Part shown: positions 1 through 7,723 of the stretch, in pieces
Layout of the letters: each line of letters begins with the position of its first letter
Numbering within the stretch: the first letter of the stretch is position 1
From: JAEEJA01 sp036343175
GTDB taxonomy: Bacteria; Bacillota; Clostridia; Lachnospirales; Lachnospiraceae
DNA length: 64,000 nt
Direction of reading: 5' to 3'
Assembly (NCBI GenBank): GCA_036343175.1
Contig: JAZASR010000002.1
Location: forward strand, 67,342-131,341
Translations under genes and position numbers: made by a program
The notes under the pieces: model-generated
The model's input: the letters and a program-made list of their open reading frames with translations, nothing else
What the model was told of the DNA's origin: nothing
The model's database searches: none

Positions 1-101
1 ATTCCTGTGATTATCGAAATAAGCGAAAGCATAAGCAAGAAAAATAAAGGTAGTGTCAATGCTGCCTCAACTGTAAGCGAAGCTCTTAATGATCTCTGCA
101 T
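1..101 (-). CDS. TadE-like pilus assembly protein, N-terminal part (runs off window)
   Basis: Read on the minus strand from an ATG at 99-101, with an AGAAAGG ribosome binding site about 9 bases upstream. The visible 33 residues begin MQRSLRASLTVEAALTLPLF and continue as a hydrophobic segment. The SLTVEAA...LPLF pattern is the conserved start of TadE-like pseudopilins in Gram-positive tad loci: a short basic head, Glu in the prepilin-like motif, then one membrane helix. It is the last visible gene of the tad cluster and is cut by the left edge, so its length and C-terminus are unknown. TadE-family proteins are minor pilins or assembly factors of the Flp pilus. Family assignment rests on the N-terminus only. 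Confidence 0.72.
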   Translation of the reverse strand, partial: MQRSLRASLTVEAALTLPLFFLLMLSLISIITG

Positions 102-120
102 TATATTTCTGCCTTTCTTT

Positions 121-225
121 TATTAACGTGAAATAAGACTTTTCTTCTTAAAACCGGGGAGGTCTATCAGACGCTTTTGATGAGAATAATATATTAATGC
201 GGAATAAGACTTTTCTTCTTAAAAC
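121..225. repeat. 34-bp direct repeat pair between the TadG-like and TadE-like genes
   Basis: Positions 121-154 and 192-225 match at 31 of 34 bases. Both contain the 14-mer GACTTTTCTTCTTA (137-150 and 208-221). A shorter CCGGGGAGG block also occurs twice (154-162 and 267-275). The gap carries no recognisable gene on either strand. The repeats look like a local duplication or a repeated RNA element in the 3' region of the TadG-like gene. Confidence 0.7.
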
Positions 226-335
226 GCCTGCGTATAAAACAAACTGCAAAAAACTCATATCTTATACCGGGGAGGGCTTATCAATTATGGATTTAGAATT
301 AGGCACAATACGCAGGCATTATAAGAAGAAAAGTC
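208..335. repeat. 25-bp inverted repeat overlapping the stop codon of the TadG-like gene
   Basis: Positions 208-232 and 311-335 are inverted copies matching at 23 of 25 bases, separated by 78 bases. The right arm overlaps the stop codon at 334-336. In the minus-strand transcript the arm at 322-335 is perfectly complementary over 14 bases to two downstream sequences (208-221 and 137-150), so two alternative long hairpins are possible. It is not followed by a U-run, so it is not a simple rho-independent terminator. Confidence 0.6.
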
Positions 336-1986
336 AATATGAAAATCCTGTATAAAACGACCTTTCTTTGAAGGCTTTAAAGACTGCAGATGACGGCAGA
401 AGTACAGGATCCATAGTATAAGTGACTCTGGCAGAGATGGCTGATGCTCCGTTGTCTATAGTGAAATTATCGTTATATTTATCACGTATGTTTTTTTGAA
501 TGAGCATGCATGATCTCTTCGTCCGGTTCTCTTTCGAGACCGGGATTACCAGCAGGTCAAGAGCGCTTATATAATCTATCTGCCCGGAACTCAGCATTTT
601 AAATGATTCATATGAAGGCTTATCGCTCTTATCCGGTCTGTGAGACAATGGCCATTCACTTGCTTTTTCAGCGAAAAATTCACGGCTGGCAAGCATTATC
701 TCTCCGTACTTAAGCTTTACGTCTGTGATCTTCTTTATAAGCGGGATCTTTCTCTCCTGAAGAAGGGCGCTTATATCTATCATCGCTTCTTCCAGACTCA
801 TGACAGAAAGTATGGTTATACTGAGCGCGTCTGTAAATTCAGGAGAAGCAAGGGCGCCTGCTATGAGTCCGGCATCACGAAGGCTCTGGGCCTTAATTGC
901 AGGATCCTTTGAGATAACTGCGAAACACTCAAGAGTGCGGATAATCAAAAGCCTGTTCAGACAGAAATAAAGGGCATCAGCTTTATTCATTCTTCCTGAA
1001 GCTATATACTCAAGCTCATACTTATCCCGGCCATTAATGTACGAATCGAATACCTGTTCAGCCCAGACCGCAAATTCAAGCTTCTCCGGACTCTCACCTA
1101 TATCAGTAAGATCAAAGCCTCTGTTATTCCCAAAAAGTCCTTTTGTTACCTTAAGAGCATCTTTATCATTTTCTTTGATATCTCCAAATCCGTTTTCGCT
1201 GTACCCGGGGGCTTCCTGATATGTATCTTTAACTTCCACTTCAGAAAGCTGCATATCATCGGTGCTTACCTCAGACGTATCGATCACAAATGAAAGCAGA
1301 CCTGACTTTGCCATCCTGACCAAGAGATGCAGAGGATTCTTCTCAGATGGCAGACTATGCCGCGTCTTATCCTCCTGCAGACTTTCGCCGTTTTTTTCTG
1401 CCTCCTTTTTCTTTTCTTCCTCTTCTTTATAAGTACGGGACTGGATATCATTGCTTGAACTTATGACATTATCCTCATGCTTCAGATCTGTAAGTCCATT
1501 CAGCCCATCTATACCCGTGACAGCGCTTATCCCGCTGTTTTTGATAAATTCCGATATTTGGCGGCTTAGTATCTCAGGATCATTCAGACTCCTGCATTCG
1601 ATGGCCTCTATATCAAATCCGGAGGGCAATGGCTGCGGTACCGGAAACCTTCCTGCCATATTTTCCATGAATGTGAATTTACTTCCTTCATCAGGATAAA
1701 AGCTTCTGAAATTATCTGTCATCAGGCTTTTTAATGACAGCATGACGTCAGTCTGATCAATGCCGTCATAGCCTCCATACATCAACAGGTGATAATCTGA
1801 AAAAAGCTCTCTGTCATAATCCCCAAACAGACTCATGGCAGCATTGTCGGCAGATGTTTTTACATATGATGAGCCGGCAGTATACCTGGTCATGTCTATC
1901 ATCGCAAAGATGAAAAAAAGCATGACACAGGTAAAAAGACTTAAAAATACGGTAATACTGGCCTTTTCCTTATTCTTTCTAATCAT
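334..1986 (-). CDS. TadG-like (DUF5702-type) tad-locus protein
   Basis: 550 residues. The N-terminus carries a short basic head, an ASITVFLSLF motif and one transmembrane helix (roughly residues 10-32), followed by a long extracytoplasmic region. This matches the TadG/DUF5702 class found next to Flp pilin genes in Firmicutes. The middle (roughly 190-250) is Lys/Glu rich and probably unstructured. The ATG overlaps the end of the Flp1 pilin gene by 8 bases, so the two are translationally linked. It probably sits in the membrane as a pilus assembly or pseudopilin-type component; no enzymatic motif is visible. Confidence is high for tad association and lower for the exact family name. Confidence 0.75.
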   Translation of the reverse strand: MIRKNKEKASITVFLSLFTCVMLFFIFAMIDMTRYTAGSSYVKTSADNAAMSLFGDYDRELFSDYHLLMYGGYDGIDQTDVMLSLKSLMTDNFRSFYPDEGSKFTFMENMAGRFPVPQPLPSGFDIEAIECRSLNDPEILSRQISEFIKNSGISAVTGIDGLNGLTDLKHEDNVISSSNDIQSRTYKEEEEKKKEAEKNGESLQEDKTRHSLPSEKNPLHLLVRMAKSGLLSFVIDTSEVSTDDMQLSEVEVKDTYQEAPGYSENGFGDIKENDKDALKVTKGLFGNNRGFDLTDIGESPEKLEFAVWAEQVFDSYINGRDKYELEYIASGRMNKADALYFCLNRLLIIRTLECFAVISKDPAIKAQSLRDAGLIAGALASPEFTDALSITILSVMSLEEAMIDISALLQERKIPLIKKITDVKLKYGEIMLASREFFAEKASEWPLSHRPDKSDKPSYESFKMLSSGQIDYISALDLLVIPVSKENRTKRSCMLIQKNIRDKYNDNFTIDNGASAISARVTYTMDPVLLPSSAVFKAFKERSFYTGFSY

Positions 1987-2164
1987 CGATCTTTATTCCG
2001 CCGTTGATATCATCAGATCCATCAGAGATTGAACCAAATGCGTCCTGCACGATCTGGGTTATTTTGTCCTTAAATATGACGATCAACGCCACCAGAACGA
2101 CCAGTATAAGTATTATCTCCACTACACCTATACCGCTTTCATCATTCCAGAATTCCTTTATCAT
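1979..2164 (-). CDS. Flp1-type type IVb pilin
   Basis: 61 residues with the architecture of Flp1-family type IVb pilins: a short N-terminus (MIKEFWNDESGIGVVEIILI), Glu at the fifth position after the probable cleavage glycine, one hydrophobic helix (about residues 12-31), and an acidic tail ending in IKIDD. AGGAGA lies 7-8 bases before the ATG. It follows tadC in the same direction and overlaps the TadG-like gene. It is the likely structural subunit of the pilus, to be processed by the prepilin peptidase at the head of this cluster. Only one pilin gene is visible here; others could lie beyond the left edge. Confidence 0.82.
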   Translation of the reverse strand: MIKEFWNDESGIGVVEIILILVVLVALIVIFKDKITQIVQDAFGSISDGSDDINGGIKIDD

Positions 2165-2194
2165 ATAATTTTCTCCTTTCTGCTTTTTCTTAGA

Positions 2195-3655
2195 TCAAAA
2201 TGAACTGAATGCAGCAGTCATTATGATAACTATTACTACCACAAGCATGAGTATCATGGGTATAAGCATCCTTGTTCCGGCTTTTTCTCCTGCCTCCTTT
2301 GCTAGATCTCTTCTGTTTTTTAAAGAATCCTCCGCCAGACCTTCCAGAGCTGCAAGAAGGCTTTCATTACCCTTTTTCTGATTCTGTACAAGGAGGGATG
2401 AGAACTTCATATAATTTACAAGAGAGCATCTCCTGCCAAAATCTTCAAAAGCCTCACTTTCACTCATGCCATTTTTCAGGTGATCGCGGGTTGTCATCAT
2501 CTCTTCATACAGATATTTTTTTCTGATTAGACCTTTAGCTCTTTTTTGCTGATATTCATCTGCAAGTCTGAACCAGACGCTCTTCACAGAAAGTCCCGCA
2601 TTTAAGAGAAGTACAAAGCGGTCAGCCATATCTGAGAATGAAAGTTTCATCTCTTCATCTCTCGCCCCTGCAGCTTTGAAAACTTCGGCGGTTATAAGTG
2701 CCGGTACCAAAAGAGCGGCAAGCATGAAGAAATGAATTACATCATTGCCTGTCTCTTTCTCAGGCTCTGAGTAAGAGACCGTTACCCCCGCTGCGCTTGA
2801 CGGCAAAGATAATGTTTTACTGGATGAATGCTCTTCTTTTTCCTTCTTCAATGCTTTATCCCATTCATAAAGAAACAGCTGTTTCCCGGTAAGTTTTTTC
2901 CTGTCTATAGTCAATGGAAAGCTGAGCATCTTCTCCATATCTTTGATTTTCAAAACAGCTCTTACTTCACACTCAACATGGTCCTCTTCAAAAATATTAT
3001 GGAGAGTACCGTCAGCTGAGATATAATCCTCGGGATATTCCCAGTTTATTCTCACAGGGGATCCTTTTATCCTGCCCGGCATATATAAGGGCATGGTCAC
3101 ATGGTCAAGACTTTTATTGCTTCCTTTGAAACGCCGGGTGATGTACGCTTCCGCCTGATCAAGGAATTCTTTCTTTTCCCTGTCAGAATATGTCCGTTCA
3201 GGGACCGTAACAACTATATCCTCAGACCCGCCTTCTGCATTTCTATTAAGCTTTACCTGTCTTTTCCCGCCTCCCGGTTCCTGCTTTTCGAGGCTTTTTA
3301 TAAGACCTGCTCTTTGAGAAACTTTATCGCTCAGATCTGCTCCGACATATAAAACTGTAAAGGCAAGGATGATACCTAATAAGGATGCATAAATTAACGA
3401 AAAAAATTTTGATTTTAATTCTTCAGCGCCATCTCCTGCATTCAGCTTTTTCAATACATTGATAAGTGCCTTAAGATCCATTCTGCCAATGAACTTTTCT
3501 GTATATTTATATAGAAACGCTCCTGCAGGATAGATCCATGCCACGACCGGATGAATATCATCCGGGATCTTTTCGGGAGGAGCCCTCCTTTTCAGGTAGA
3601 TGATCATGAATATTATTATCATGAACACGATAAACAATATGATGTCCGCTGCCAT
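2195..3655 (-). CDS. tadC: TadC-like pilus assembly membrane protein (T2SS F domain)
   Basis: 486 residues, longer than the usual TadC of about 300. Hydrophobic helices lie near residues 3-20, 88-106, 308-326 and 465-483. The C-terminal third (FSDMADRFVLLLNAGLSVKSV and beyond) resembles the GspF/T2SSF platform domain, with a terminal helix as in TadC. The extra middle segment (about 110-300), with a Lys-rich, probably extracytoplasmic region, is specific to this form. It lies directly downstream of tadB in the same orientation, and GAAAGGA precedes the ATG. Role: inner-membrane platform that couples TadA ATP hydrolysis to pilin assembly. Confidence 0.82.
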   Translation of the reverse strand: MAADIILFIVFMIIIFMIIYLKRRAPPEKIPDDIHPVVAWIYPAGAFLYKYTEKFIGRMDLKALINVLKKLNAGDGAEELKSKFFSLIYASLLGIILAFTVLYVGADLSDKVSQRAGLIKSLEKQEPGGGKRQVKLNRNAEGGSEDIVVTVPERTYSDREKKEFLDQAEAYITRRFKGSNKSLDHVTMPLYMPGRIKGSPVRINWEYPEDYISADGTLHNIFEEDHVECEVRAVLKIKDMEKMLSFPLTIDRKKLTGKQLFLYEWDKALKKEKEEHSSSKTLSLPSSAAGVTVSYSEPEKETGNDVIHFFMLAALLVPALITAEVFKAAGARDEEMKLSFSDMADRFVLLLNAGLSVKSVWFRLADEYQQKRAKGLIRKKYLYEEMMTTRDHLKNGMSESEAFEDFGRRCSLVNYMKFSSLLVQNQKKGNESLLAALEGLAEDSLKNRRDLAKEAGEKAGTRMLIPMILMLVVVIVIIMTAAFSSF

Positions 3656-3702
3656 TTTTTTAATTTTCCTTTCGTAAAATATCAGTGATCCTGGTGCTTT
3701 TT

Positions 3703-4422
3703 TTATACCTGAATATCAGTTATCTTAGTGCTCATTGCATATGCGCATATGTACAGGCAGAGCATAGCGGTCATTATCAGTCTTCCTTTAACAGTCGTAT
3801 ACATAACATCCAGAAAACCGGGTGAACACAGCTTCAGATATGCGATCATAAAAAGCGGGATCACATTCATGATCTTCATCTCCATACGTTTTGCGGCTAT
3901 GATCGTATTTATCTCTTTCAGCACTTCTATTCTCTGAGAAAGCTTCTCAACAGTTTTCCTGGTGATCCCGATAAGATTTCCTCCTGACACTCTTACAATA
4001 TTCAATATTTCTGAAAATGAATTTATTTCTTCAATATCCAGCTCGGCTGCGATTCCGGCAAATGTCTCCTCAGGCGGGATATTAAGCGAAGTATTCTTAA
4101 CGACCCTGTCAATATATGGCTTTAATGCGGATCTTTTTCCATAAATAAGCTCCAGCTCCTTTCCGGCCTCCCTGAAGCTGTTTTCGAGAGAATAACCGGC
4201 GGAGAGGGCGGACACTATTGAAGATAATGCATCTTCAAATTCATATGTCAGTCTGTCCTTTTCTGATGCCGTCCTCTTCTTTTTTTCGAACTTAATATTT
4301 ATCATGGCGCAGATCATACTCAAAGGAATGACCATTATCGGACTTTCATAAAATAAATAAAACACGGTTCCAAATATAAGGATCCCTTTAAAGAAGGCCA
4401 TTGAAAGCATTTTCCTTTTCAT
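3703..4422 (-). CDS. tadB: TadB-like pilus assembly membrane protein (T2SS F domain)
   Basis: 239 residues. Two helices at the N-terminus (about 8-45), a soluble T2SSF domain with LTYEFEDALSSIVSALSAGYS at about 60-80, and paired C-terminal helices near residues 185-235. This is the TadB layout, slightly shortened. AAAGGA lies 9 bases before the ATG. It sits between tadA and tadC, the invariant order of tad loci. It forms the inner-membrane platform with TadC. Confidence 0.85.
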   Translation of the reverse strand: MKRKMLSMAFFKGILIFGTVFYLFYESPIMVIPLSMICAMINIKFEKKKRTASEKDRLTYEFEDALSSIVSALSAGYSLENSFREAGKELELIYGKRSALKPYIDRVVKNTSLNIPPEETFAGIAAELDIEEINSFSEILNIVRVSGGNLIGITRKTVEKLSQRIEVLKEINTIIAAKRMEMKIMNVIPLFMIAYLKLCSPGFLDVMYTTVKGRLIMTAMLCLYICAYAMSTKITDIQV

Positions 4423-4447
4423 AAGCTTTTTTCCTTTCTGATAAGGC

Positions 4448-5743
4448 CTAAAGACTTATACCGGCCATCTGAAGTTTCTTTGTATTTTTCAGCATTTCAC
4501 CCGTCCTTTTAAGACTTCCGTTAACTCTTCCATTACTGTAACCGGTCTCCTCGCGGAATTCGAACAGATCTTTAAGCTCTATTTCGCCATCCCTTATTCC
4601 TCTTACTTCCGATATCGAAAGGACTCTCCTGCTGTGATCCCTGAGCCTGCCCAGCTGGACCACGATGTCAATAGATGAAACTATGATATTCCTGATAGCA
4701 TCCACCGGTATTTTTAAGCCTGTAAGATACATGGTCTCTATCCTCCTCATCATGTCTCCGGGACTATTGGCATGGCCTGTGGATAAGGAACCTTCATGTC
4801 CGGTAGACATTGCGGTAAGCATTTCGATCACTGCCGCGTCCCTGACCTCTCCTACAATGATCCGGTCAGGTCTCATCCTGAGAGCTGACTTCATAAGATC
4901 CCTCATAGTTACTTCATTCTTCCCTTCAAGATTTTTATTCCTTGTCTCAAGCCTTACCAGATTCGGGATATTTCTTATCTGCAGCTCTGCTGAGTCTTCT
5001 ATGGTTATGACCCTTTCGTCAGATGGAATAAACCCTGCAAGGGCATTTAAGAATGTTGTCTTTCCGGAGCCCGTGCCTCCGCTTATCATGATCGTATACT
5101 TCGCCCTTACCAGTTTTTGTAAGAATGTACAGGCCTCAGGGGTAAGAGATCCGATCTCTAAAAGCTTATCCATGGTAAGGGGCTTATCAGGAAATTTCCT
5201 GATAGTTACTGTGGGCCCATCTAAAGAAACCGGAGGGAGAACAACATTTACACGGGAACCATCCTTAAGCCTCAGATCAACTATGGGACTGCTCTCATTG
5301 ACTATCCTGTTGACATAAGAGACTATAGTCTGTATACAGTCGTACAGTTTTTCGGGACTTGAAAATCTTTTCCCTGTGAAAATGATCTCCCCATGCTTTT
5401 CTATAAATATCCTGTCATAGCCGTTGATCATGATCTCGGTTATTTCCCTGTCCTCCAGAAGCTCCTGCAGCACATCCAGCTTTCTGATGGAATTGAATAT
5501 CCTCCTTATAAGCTCTGACCTTTCGTCATAATCCATATAGCTCTGGCTCTGATAATCAAAGGCCTCTTTTTCAATAAGTGTCAGAACCTTATCATCACTT
5601 ATGTCTCTTTCAGATGTGATCCTCTCAAGGACTCTTTTTCGTAAATTATCAAAATCATCCTTATCCTCCTTATGGATAACCTGCTTATCTTCCGGTCTGT
5701 CCTGCATATCTTCCGGTCCTTCCTGTACACGCTGCCCGGTCAT
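4448..5743 (-). CDS. tadA: TadA/CpaF secretion ATPase
   Basis: 431 residues. N-terminal domain (about 75-190) with EIMINGYDRIFIE, then the RecA-like ATPase core: Walker A GGTGSGKTT at about 222-230, the ITIEDSAEL Asp box and the TGHEGSLSTGHAN His box. These are the hallmarks of CpaF/TadA type II/IV secretion ATPases. It powers Flp pilus extension and sits on the cytoplasmic side of TadB/TadC. The start is uncertain: the ATG at 5741-5743 has no clear ribosome binding site, and the first 35 residues are a low-complexity charged stretch with repeated DRPEDK-like words. A later in-frame start is possible. Confidence 0.93.
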   Translation of the reverse strand: MTGQRVQEGPEDMQDRPEDKQVIHKEDKDDFDNLRKRVLERITSERDISDDKVLTLIEKEAFDYQSQSYMDYDERSELIRRIFNSIRKLDVLQELLEDREITEIMINGYDRIFIEKHGEIIFTGKRFSSPEKLYDCIQTIVSYVNRIVNESSPIVDLRLKDGSRVNVVLPPVSLDGPTVTIRKFPDKPLTMDKLLEIGSLTPEACTFLQKLVRAKYTIMISGGTGSGKTTFLNALAGFIPSDERVITIEDSAELQIRNIPNLVRLETRNKNLEGKNEVTMRDLMKSALRMRPDRIIVGEVRDAAVIEMLTAMSTGHEGSLSTGHANSPGDMMRRIETMYLTGLKIPVDAIRNIIVSSIDIVVQLGRLRDHSRRVLSISEVRGIRDGEIELKDLFEFREETGYSNGRVNGSLKRTGEMLKNTKKLQMAGISL

Positions 5744-5768
5744 AAAGATACTGATAACGGGCCATATC

Positions 5769-6692
5769 TTATAACATCTTTTTTATTCTCCTGATCCTGT
5801 CCGTGTATTCCGGATCTGATCCAAATATCAGATGTCCGGAACACGATATGAGTCTTAAAGAAGCCGCATCAAGGCTGCTTGCCAGGAAAAAGAAATTCTC
5901 AAAGCCGCGGGTCTCATTCAGAACTGCCAGCAGATGATCGATATTTTCAGGATCAAGACCAAACATATCCCTGTAGTCCCTGAATCCATGTATGATCCCA
6001 TACTTCCCATGCATTTCCACAGCGGATGACACCTTCAATGAAAGGTTCTTCTTTTTTATCTTTACAAAGTACATAAGCTCACTCATATCCAAGGGATCTT
6101 TGCTTTCCTCTTTTTTCTTCTGCATGCCCTCAAATGGATTTTTATCATGTCTATAATTGTCATCCAGCTTTTCTGTAATTTCAGATCTGATATCAAACTC
6201 TATGATCAGAGGGAAGCTTAAAGACATGACAGTCCTCTTTATCAGCTCAGTATCTTCCTTCATGCCTCCGCAGTACAGATAAGTGATGATTCTTTCTTTA
6301 TCAGGGGGTCCCTTCATTTCCTCAAAATAGTCCTTATGACTTTCCGCCAATATGTCTTCTGTCACATTAAGGAGCTGATCGGCAGGACTGTATTTATAAA
6401 CTCTGAAAATGCCATTATCGCCTCTTTCTGCAGCTTTTCCCTTCCCGGAAAGATTTTTGTCTGCTGACAGAAGCAGGACCCCGGCATTTCCCGGTTTGCC
6501 TGAGAATTCATCTGTTTCATGTCCCTCTTCGGCTGTAATAAGATCTATCTCCTCTTTTTCGAGACTTGTGAAGGCTGCTTTAGCATCAGTAAATATCCTT
6601 ATTGTGAACCGGCATCTTCCCGGAAGAGAAAGCCACCTTGCATATCCCTTTAATATCTCCCCATTAAGGAGAAGCCCTAATGTAATATCCGT
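5769..6692 (-). CDS. TadZ/CpaE-like pilus localisation protein with apparent ACG start
   Basis: An open frame without stops runs from 6692 to 5769 (307 residues). A perfect GGAAAGGAGG (6701-6710) is followed, 8 bases on, by ACG (6690-6692), after which the protein reads DITLGLLLNGEILKGYARWL, a natural N-terminus. No ATG, GTG or TTG exists between there and a GTG at 6363-6365, which would give only 198 residues and drop the receiver-like N-terminal domain. The second half begins YLYCGGMKEDTELIK where a ParA/MinD P-loop would lie; the lysine/threonine nucleotide-binding residues are missing, as in degenerate TadZ proteins. Position between the prepilin peptidase and tadA fits TadZ. Either ACG initiates weakly or this is a start-codon mutation. 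The family call rests on context and fold-like pattern. Confidence 0.7.
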   Translation of the reverse strand, partial: TDITLGLLLNGEILKGYARWLSLPGRCRFTIRIFTDAKAAFTSLEKEEIDLITAEEGHETDEFSGKPGNAGVLLLSADKNLSGKGKAAERGDNGIFRVYKYSPADQLLNVTEDILAESHKDYFEEMKGPPDKERIITYLYCGGMKEDTELIKRTVMSLSFPLIIEFDIRSEITEKLDDNYRHDKNPFEGMQKKKEESKDPLDMSELMYFVKIKKKNLSLKVSSAVEMHGKYGIIHGFRDYRDMFGLDPENIDHLLAVLNETRGFENFFFLASSLDAASLRLISCSGHLIFGSDPEYTDRIRRIKKML

Positions 6693-6732
6693 GCTGACCG
6701 CCTCCTTTCCTGCATAAATCAGACTTTCATGT

Positions 6733-7332
6733 TCACGTAATATTTATAAGCTGCCCCATTGATCCAAACCATTGGCAGCAGATAGAATTTTCCATGATTC
6801 CAAGCAGGAAGAAGGGTCCCATGGGAAGTCTGGTTCCATGACAGCTGCCTGAAGCTGTTCTTCTGTCAGTCTCCGTTATTACAGGAATACTTTTCTCCCT
6901 CCCATCATGCCCGGATTCTTCCCTCAAAGCATTAACCGCCCTGAGACCAATGATAATGATCCCTGCTGAAAGAAATGTGCATAAAGATACAAGTATAAAG
7001 CCTGATGTATATTCCACGGGCATTGACAGGGCAACAGCCATCATAAACTTTATATCCCCGGCCCCGCATGCATGAATGACGAATAATACATTACCAGCCA
7101 GGAAGATCATGAAAGACAGAAAAACTCTCGATCCGATCTCTTTTGCTGACGGAGCTTCGAAAATGCTCAATGGAAGCAGCACCGGGAGAAAAGCTATTAT
7201 CATTCTGTTTGTGATCTTCTCCTCATACATATCTGAATATGCTGCCATAAGTCCGAATTGAAAAAGGATCACATGCTGCGTTTCAAACACCTCCTTCAAT
7301 AAAGCAAAAATGTACATAAATGGTCTGACCAT
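6733..7332 (-). CDS. A24-family prepilin peptidase (TadV/CpaA-like)
   Basis: 199 residues, multi-pass membrane protein. Both aspartate signatures of A24 aspartic peptidases are visible: AYSDMYEEKITN near residues 31-42 and GAGDIKFM near residues 90-97. It cleaves and may methylate the Flp1 prepilin. It is the first gene of the tad unit. Start choice is open: ATG at 7332 or at 7317, but a strong AGGAGG (7290-7295) sits 8 bases before an in-frame ACG (7279-7281), which would give a protein starting just before the first membrane segment (QHVILFQFGL). The final 50 residues (after RTASGS) are loosely conserved but keep the RLPMGPFFLLGI motif. Confidence 0.83.
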   Translation of the reverse strand: MVRPFMYIFALLKEVFETQHVILFQFGLMAAYSDMYEEKITNRMIIAFLPVLLPLSIFEAPSAKEIGSRVFLSFMIFLAGNVLFVIHACGAGDIKFMMAVALSMPVEYTSGFILVSLCTFLSAGIIIIGLRAVNALREESGHDGREKSIPVITETDRRTASGSCHGTRLPMGPFFLLGIMENSICCQWFGSMGQLINIT

Positions 7333-7375
7333 GCTTTATGTTGCTTCCTGCTTTGATCTCATTCATGTTGTATGG

Positions 7376-7384
7376 ACTATAGCA
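7376..7384 (-). promoter_or_regulatory. Possible extended -10 promoter of the tad operon
   Basis: On the minus strand TGCTATAGT is an extended -10 (TGn + TATAGT) about 45 bases before the first tad gene and just after the terminator at 7397-7441. No good -35 is present. Weak, position-based call. Confidence 0.3.
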
Positions 7385-7396
7385 TCCTGAATGAAT

Positions 7397-7441
7397 AAAA
7401 AAAAATCCGCCTTTTTGTGAATTTCCGACAAAAAAGCAGAT
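7397..7441 (-). terminator. Rho-independent terminator upstream of the tad operon
   Basis: Minus-strand stem pairing 7428-7441 with 7405-7418 (12 of 14 pairs, ATCTGCTTTTTTGT with ACAAAAAGGCGGAT), followed by a run of nine U residues (7397-7405). It isolates the tad genes from upstream transcription. Confidence 0.75.
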
Positions 7442-7540
7442 CTGAGTTTGTACAATATTTACAATTGACTTATCATTTCATTCGTCATTATTGCCAAAAA
7501 GACCCCGGTCCTCTACCTGACAGGACTGTCAGATCTCCAC

Positions 7541-7577
7541 AAAAAAAAGCCCTTGAGAAAGTTCTCAAAAAGGCTTT
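7541..7577 (-). terminator. Terminator downstream of the flagellar/PilZ unit
   Basis: Minus-strand hairpin AAAGCC...TTGAGAA / TTCTCAA..GGGCTTT with a small bulge, followed by eight U residues (7541-7548). It lies about 150 bases after the PilZ gene and is the likely end of the flagellar transcript. Confidence 0.75.
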
Positions 7578-7723
7578 AAATACTGGCTTGATATATATAA
7601 TGACTGCGAAAATATTCTGATCATTTTTTCGTAATAGTGAAATTTTTTTCAGGGGCTGTTATTATTTTCCATAAGGGGCAGTTTTTGTATAAAGCATCAT
7701 GGGCTTAAGAGCAGATCAGGTCA

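Larger units (their letters stand above)
7333..7723. other. Non-coding stretch between the tad and flagellar units
   Basis: 391 bases without a supported gene. On the minus strand it holds, in transcription order, the terminator of the flagellar unit (7541-7577), a second terminator (7397-7441), and then a likely tad promoter. Between the terminators are a perfect CTGACA/TGTCAG hairpin (7517-7532 region) and a weak TTGGCA-17-GATAAG match. I looked for a c-di-GMP riboswitch (GEMM) before the tad genes and saw no match to its conserved core. Confidence 0.5.

Noticed and set aside
287..355. 22-codon plus-strand frame after GGGGAGGG
   Set aside because: It lies inside the repeat region and overlaps the end of the TadG-like gene; the composition follows the inverted repeat rather than a protein family.
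4665..5318. 217-codon plus-strand frame
   Set aside because: Antisense shadow of tadA.
7333..7723. c-di-GMP riboswitch before the tad genes
   Set aside because: The conserved GEMM core is not present on either strand; only terminator hairpins are found.
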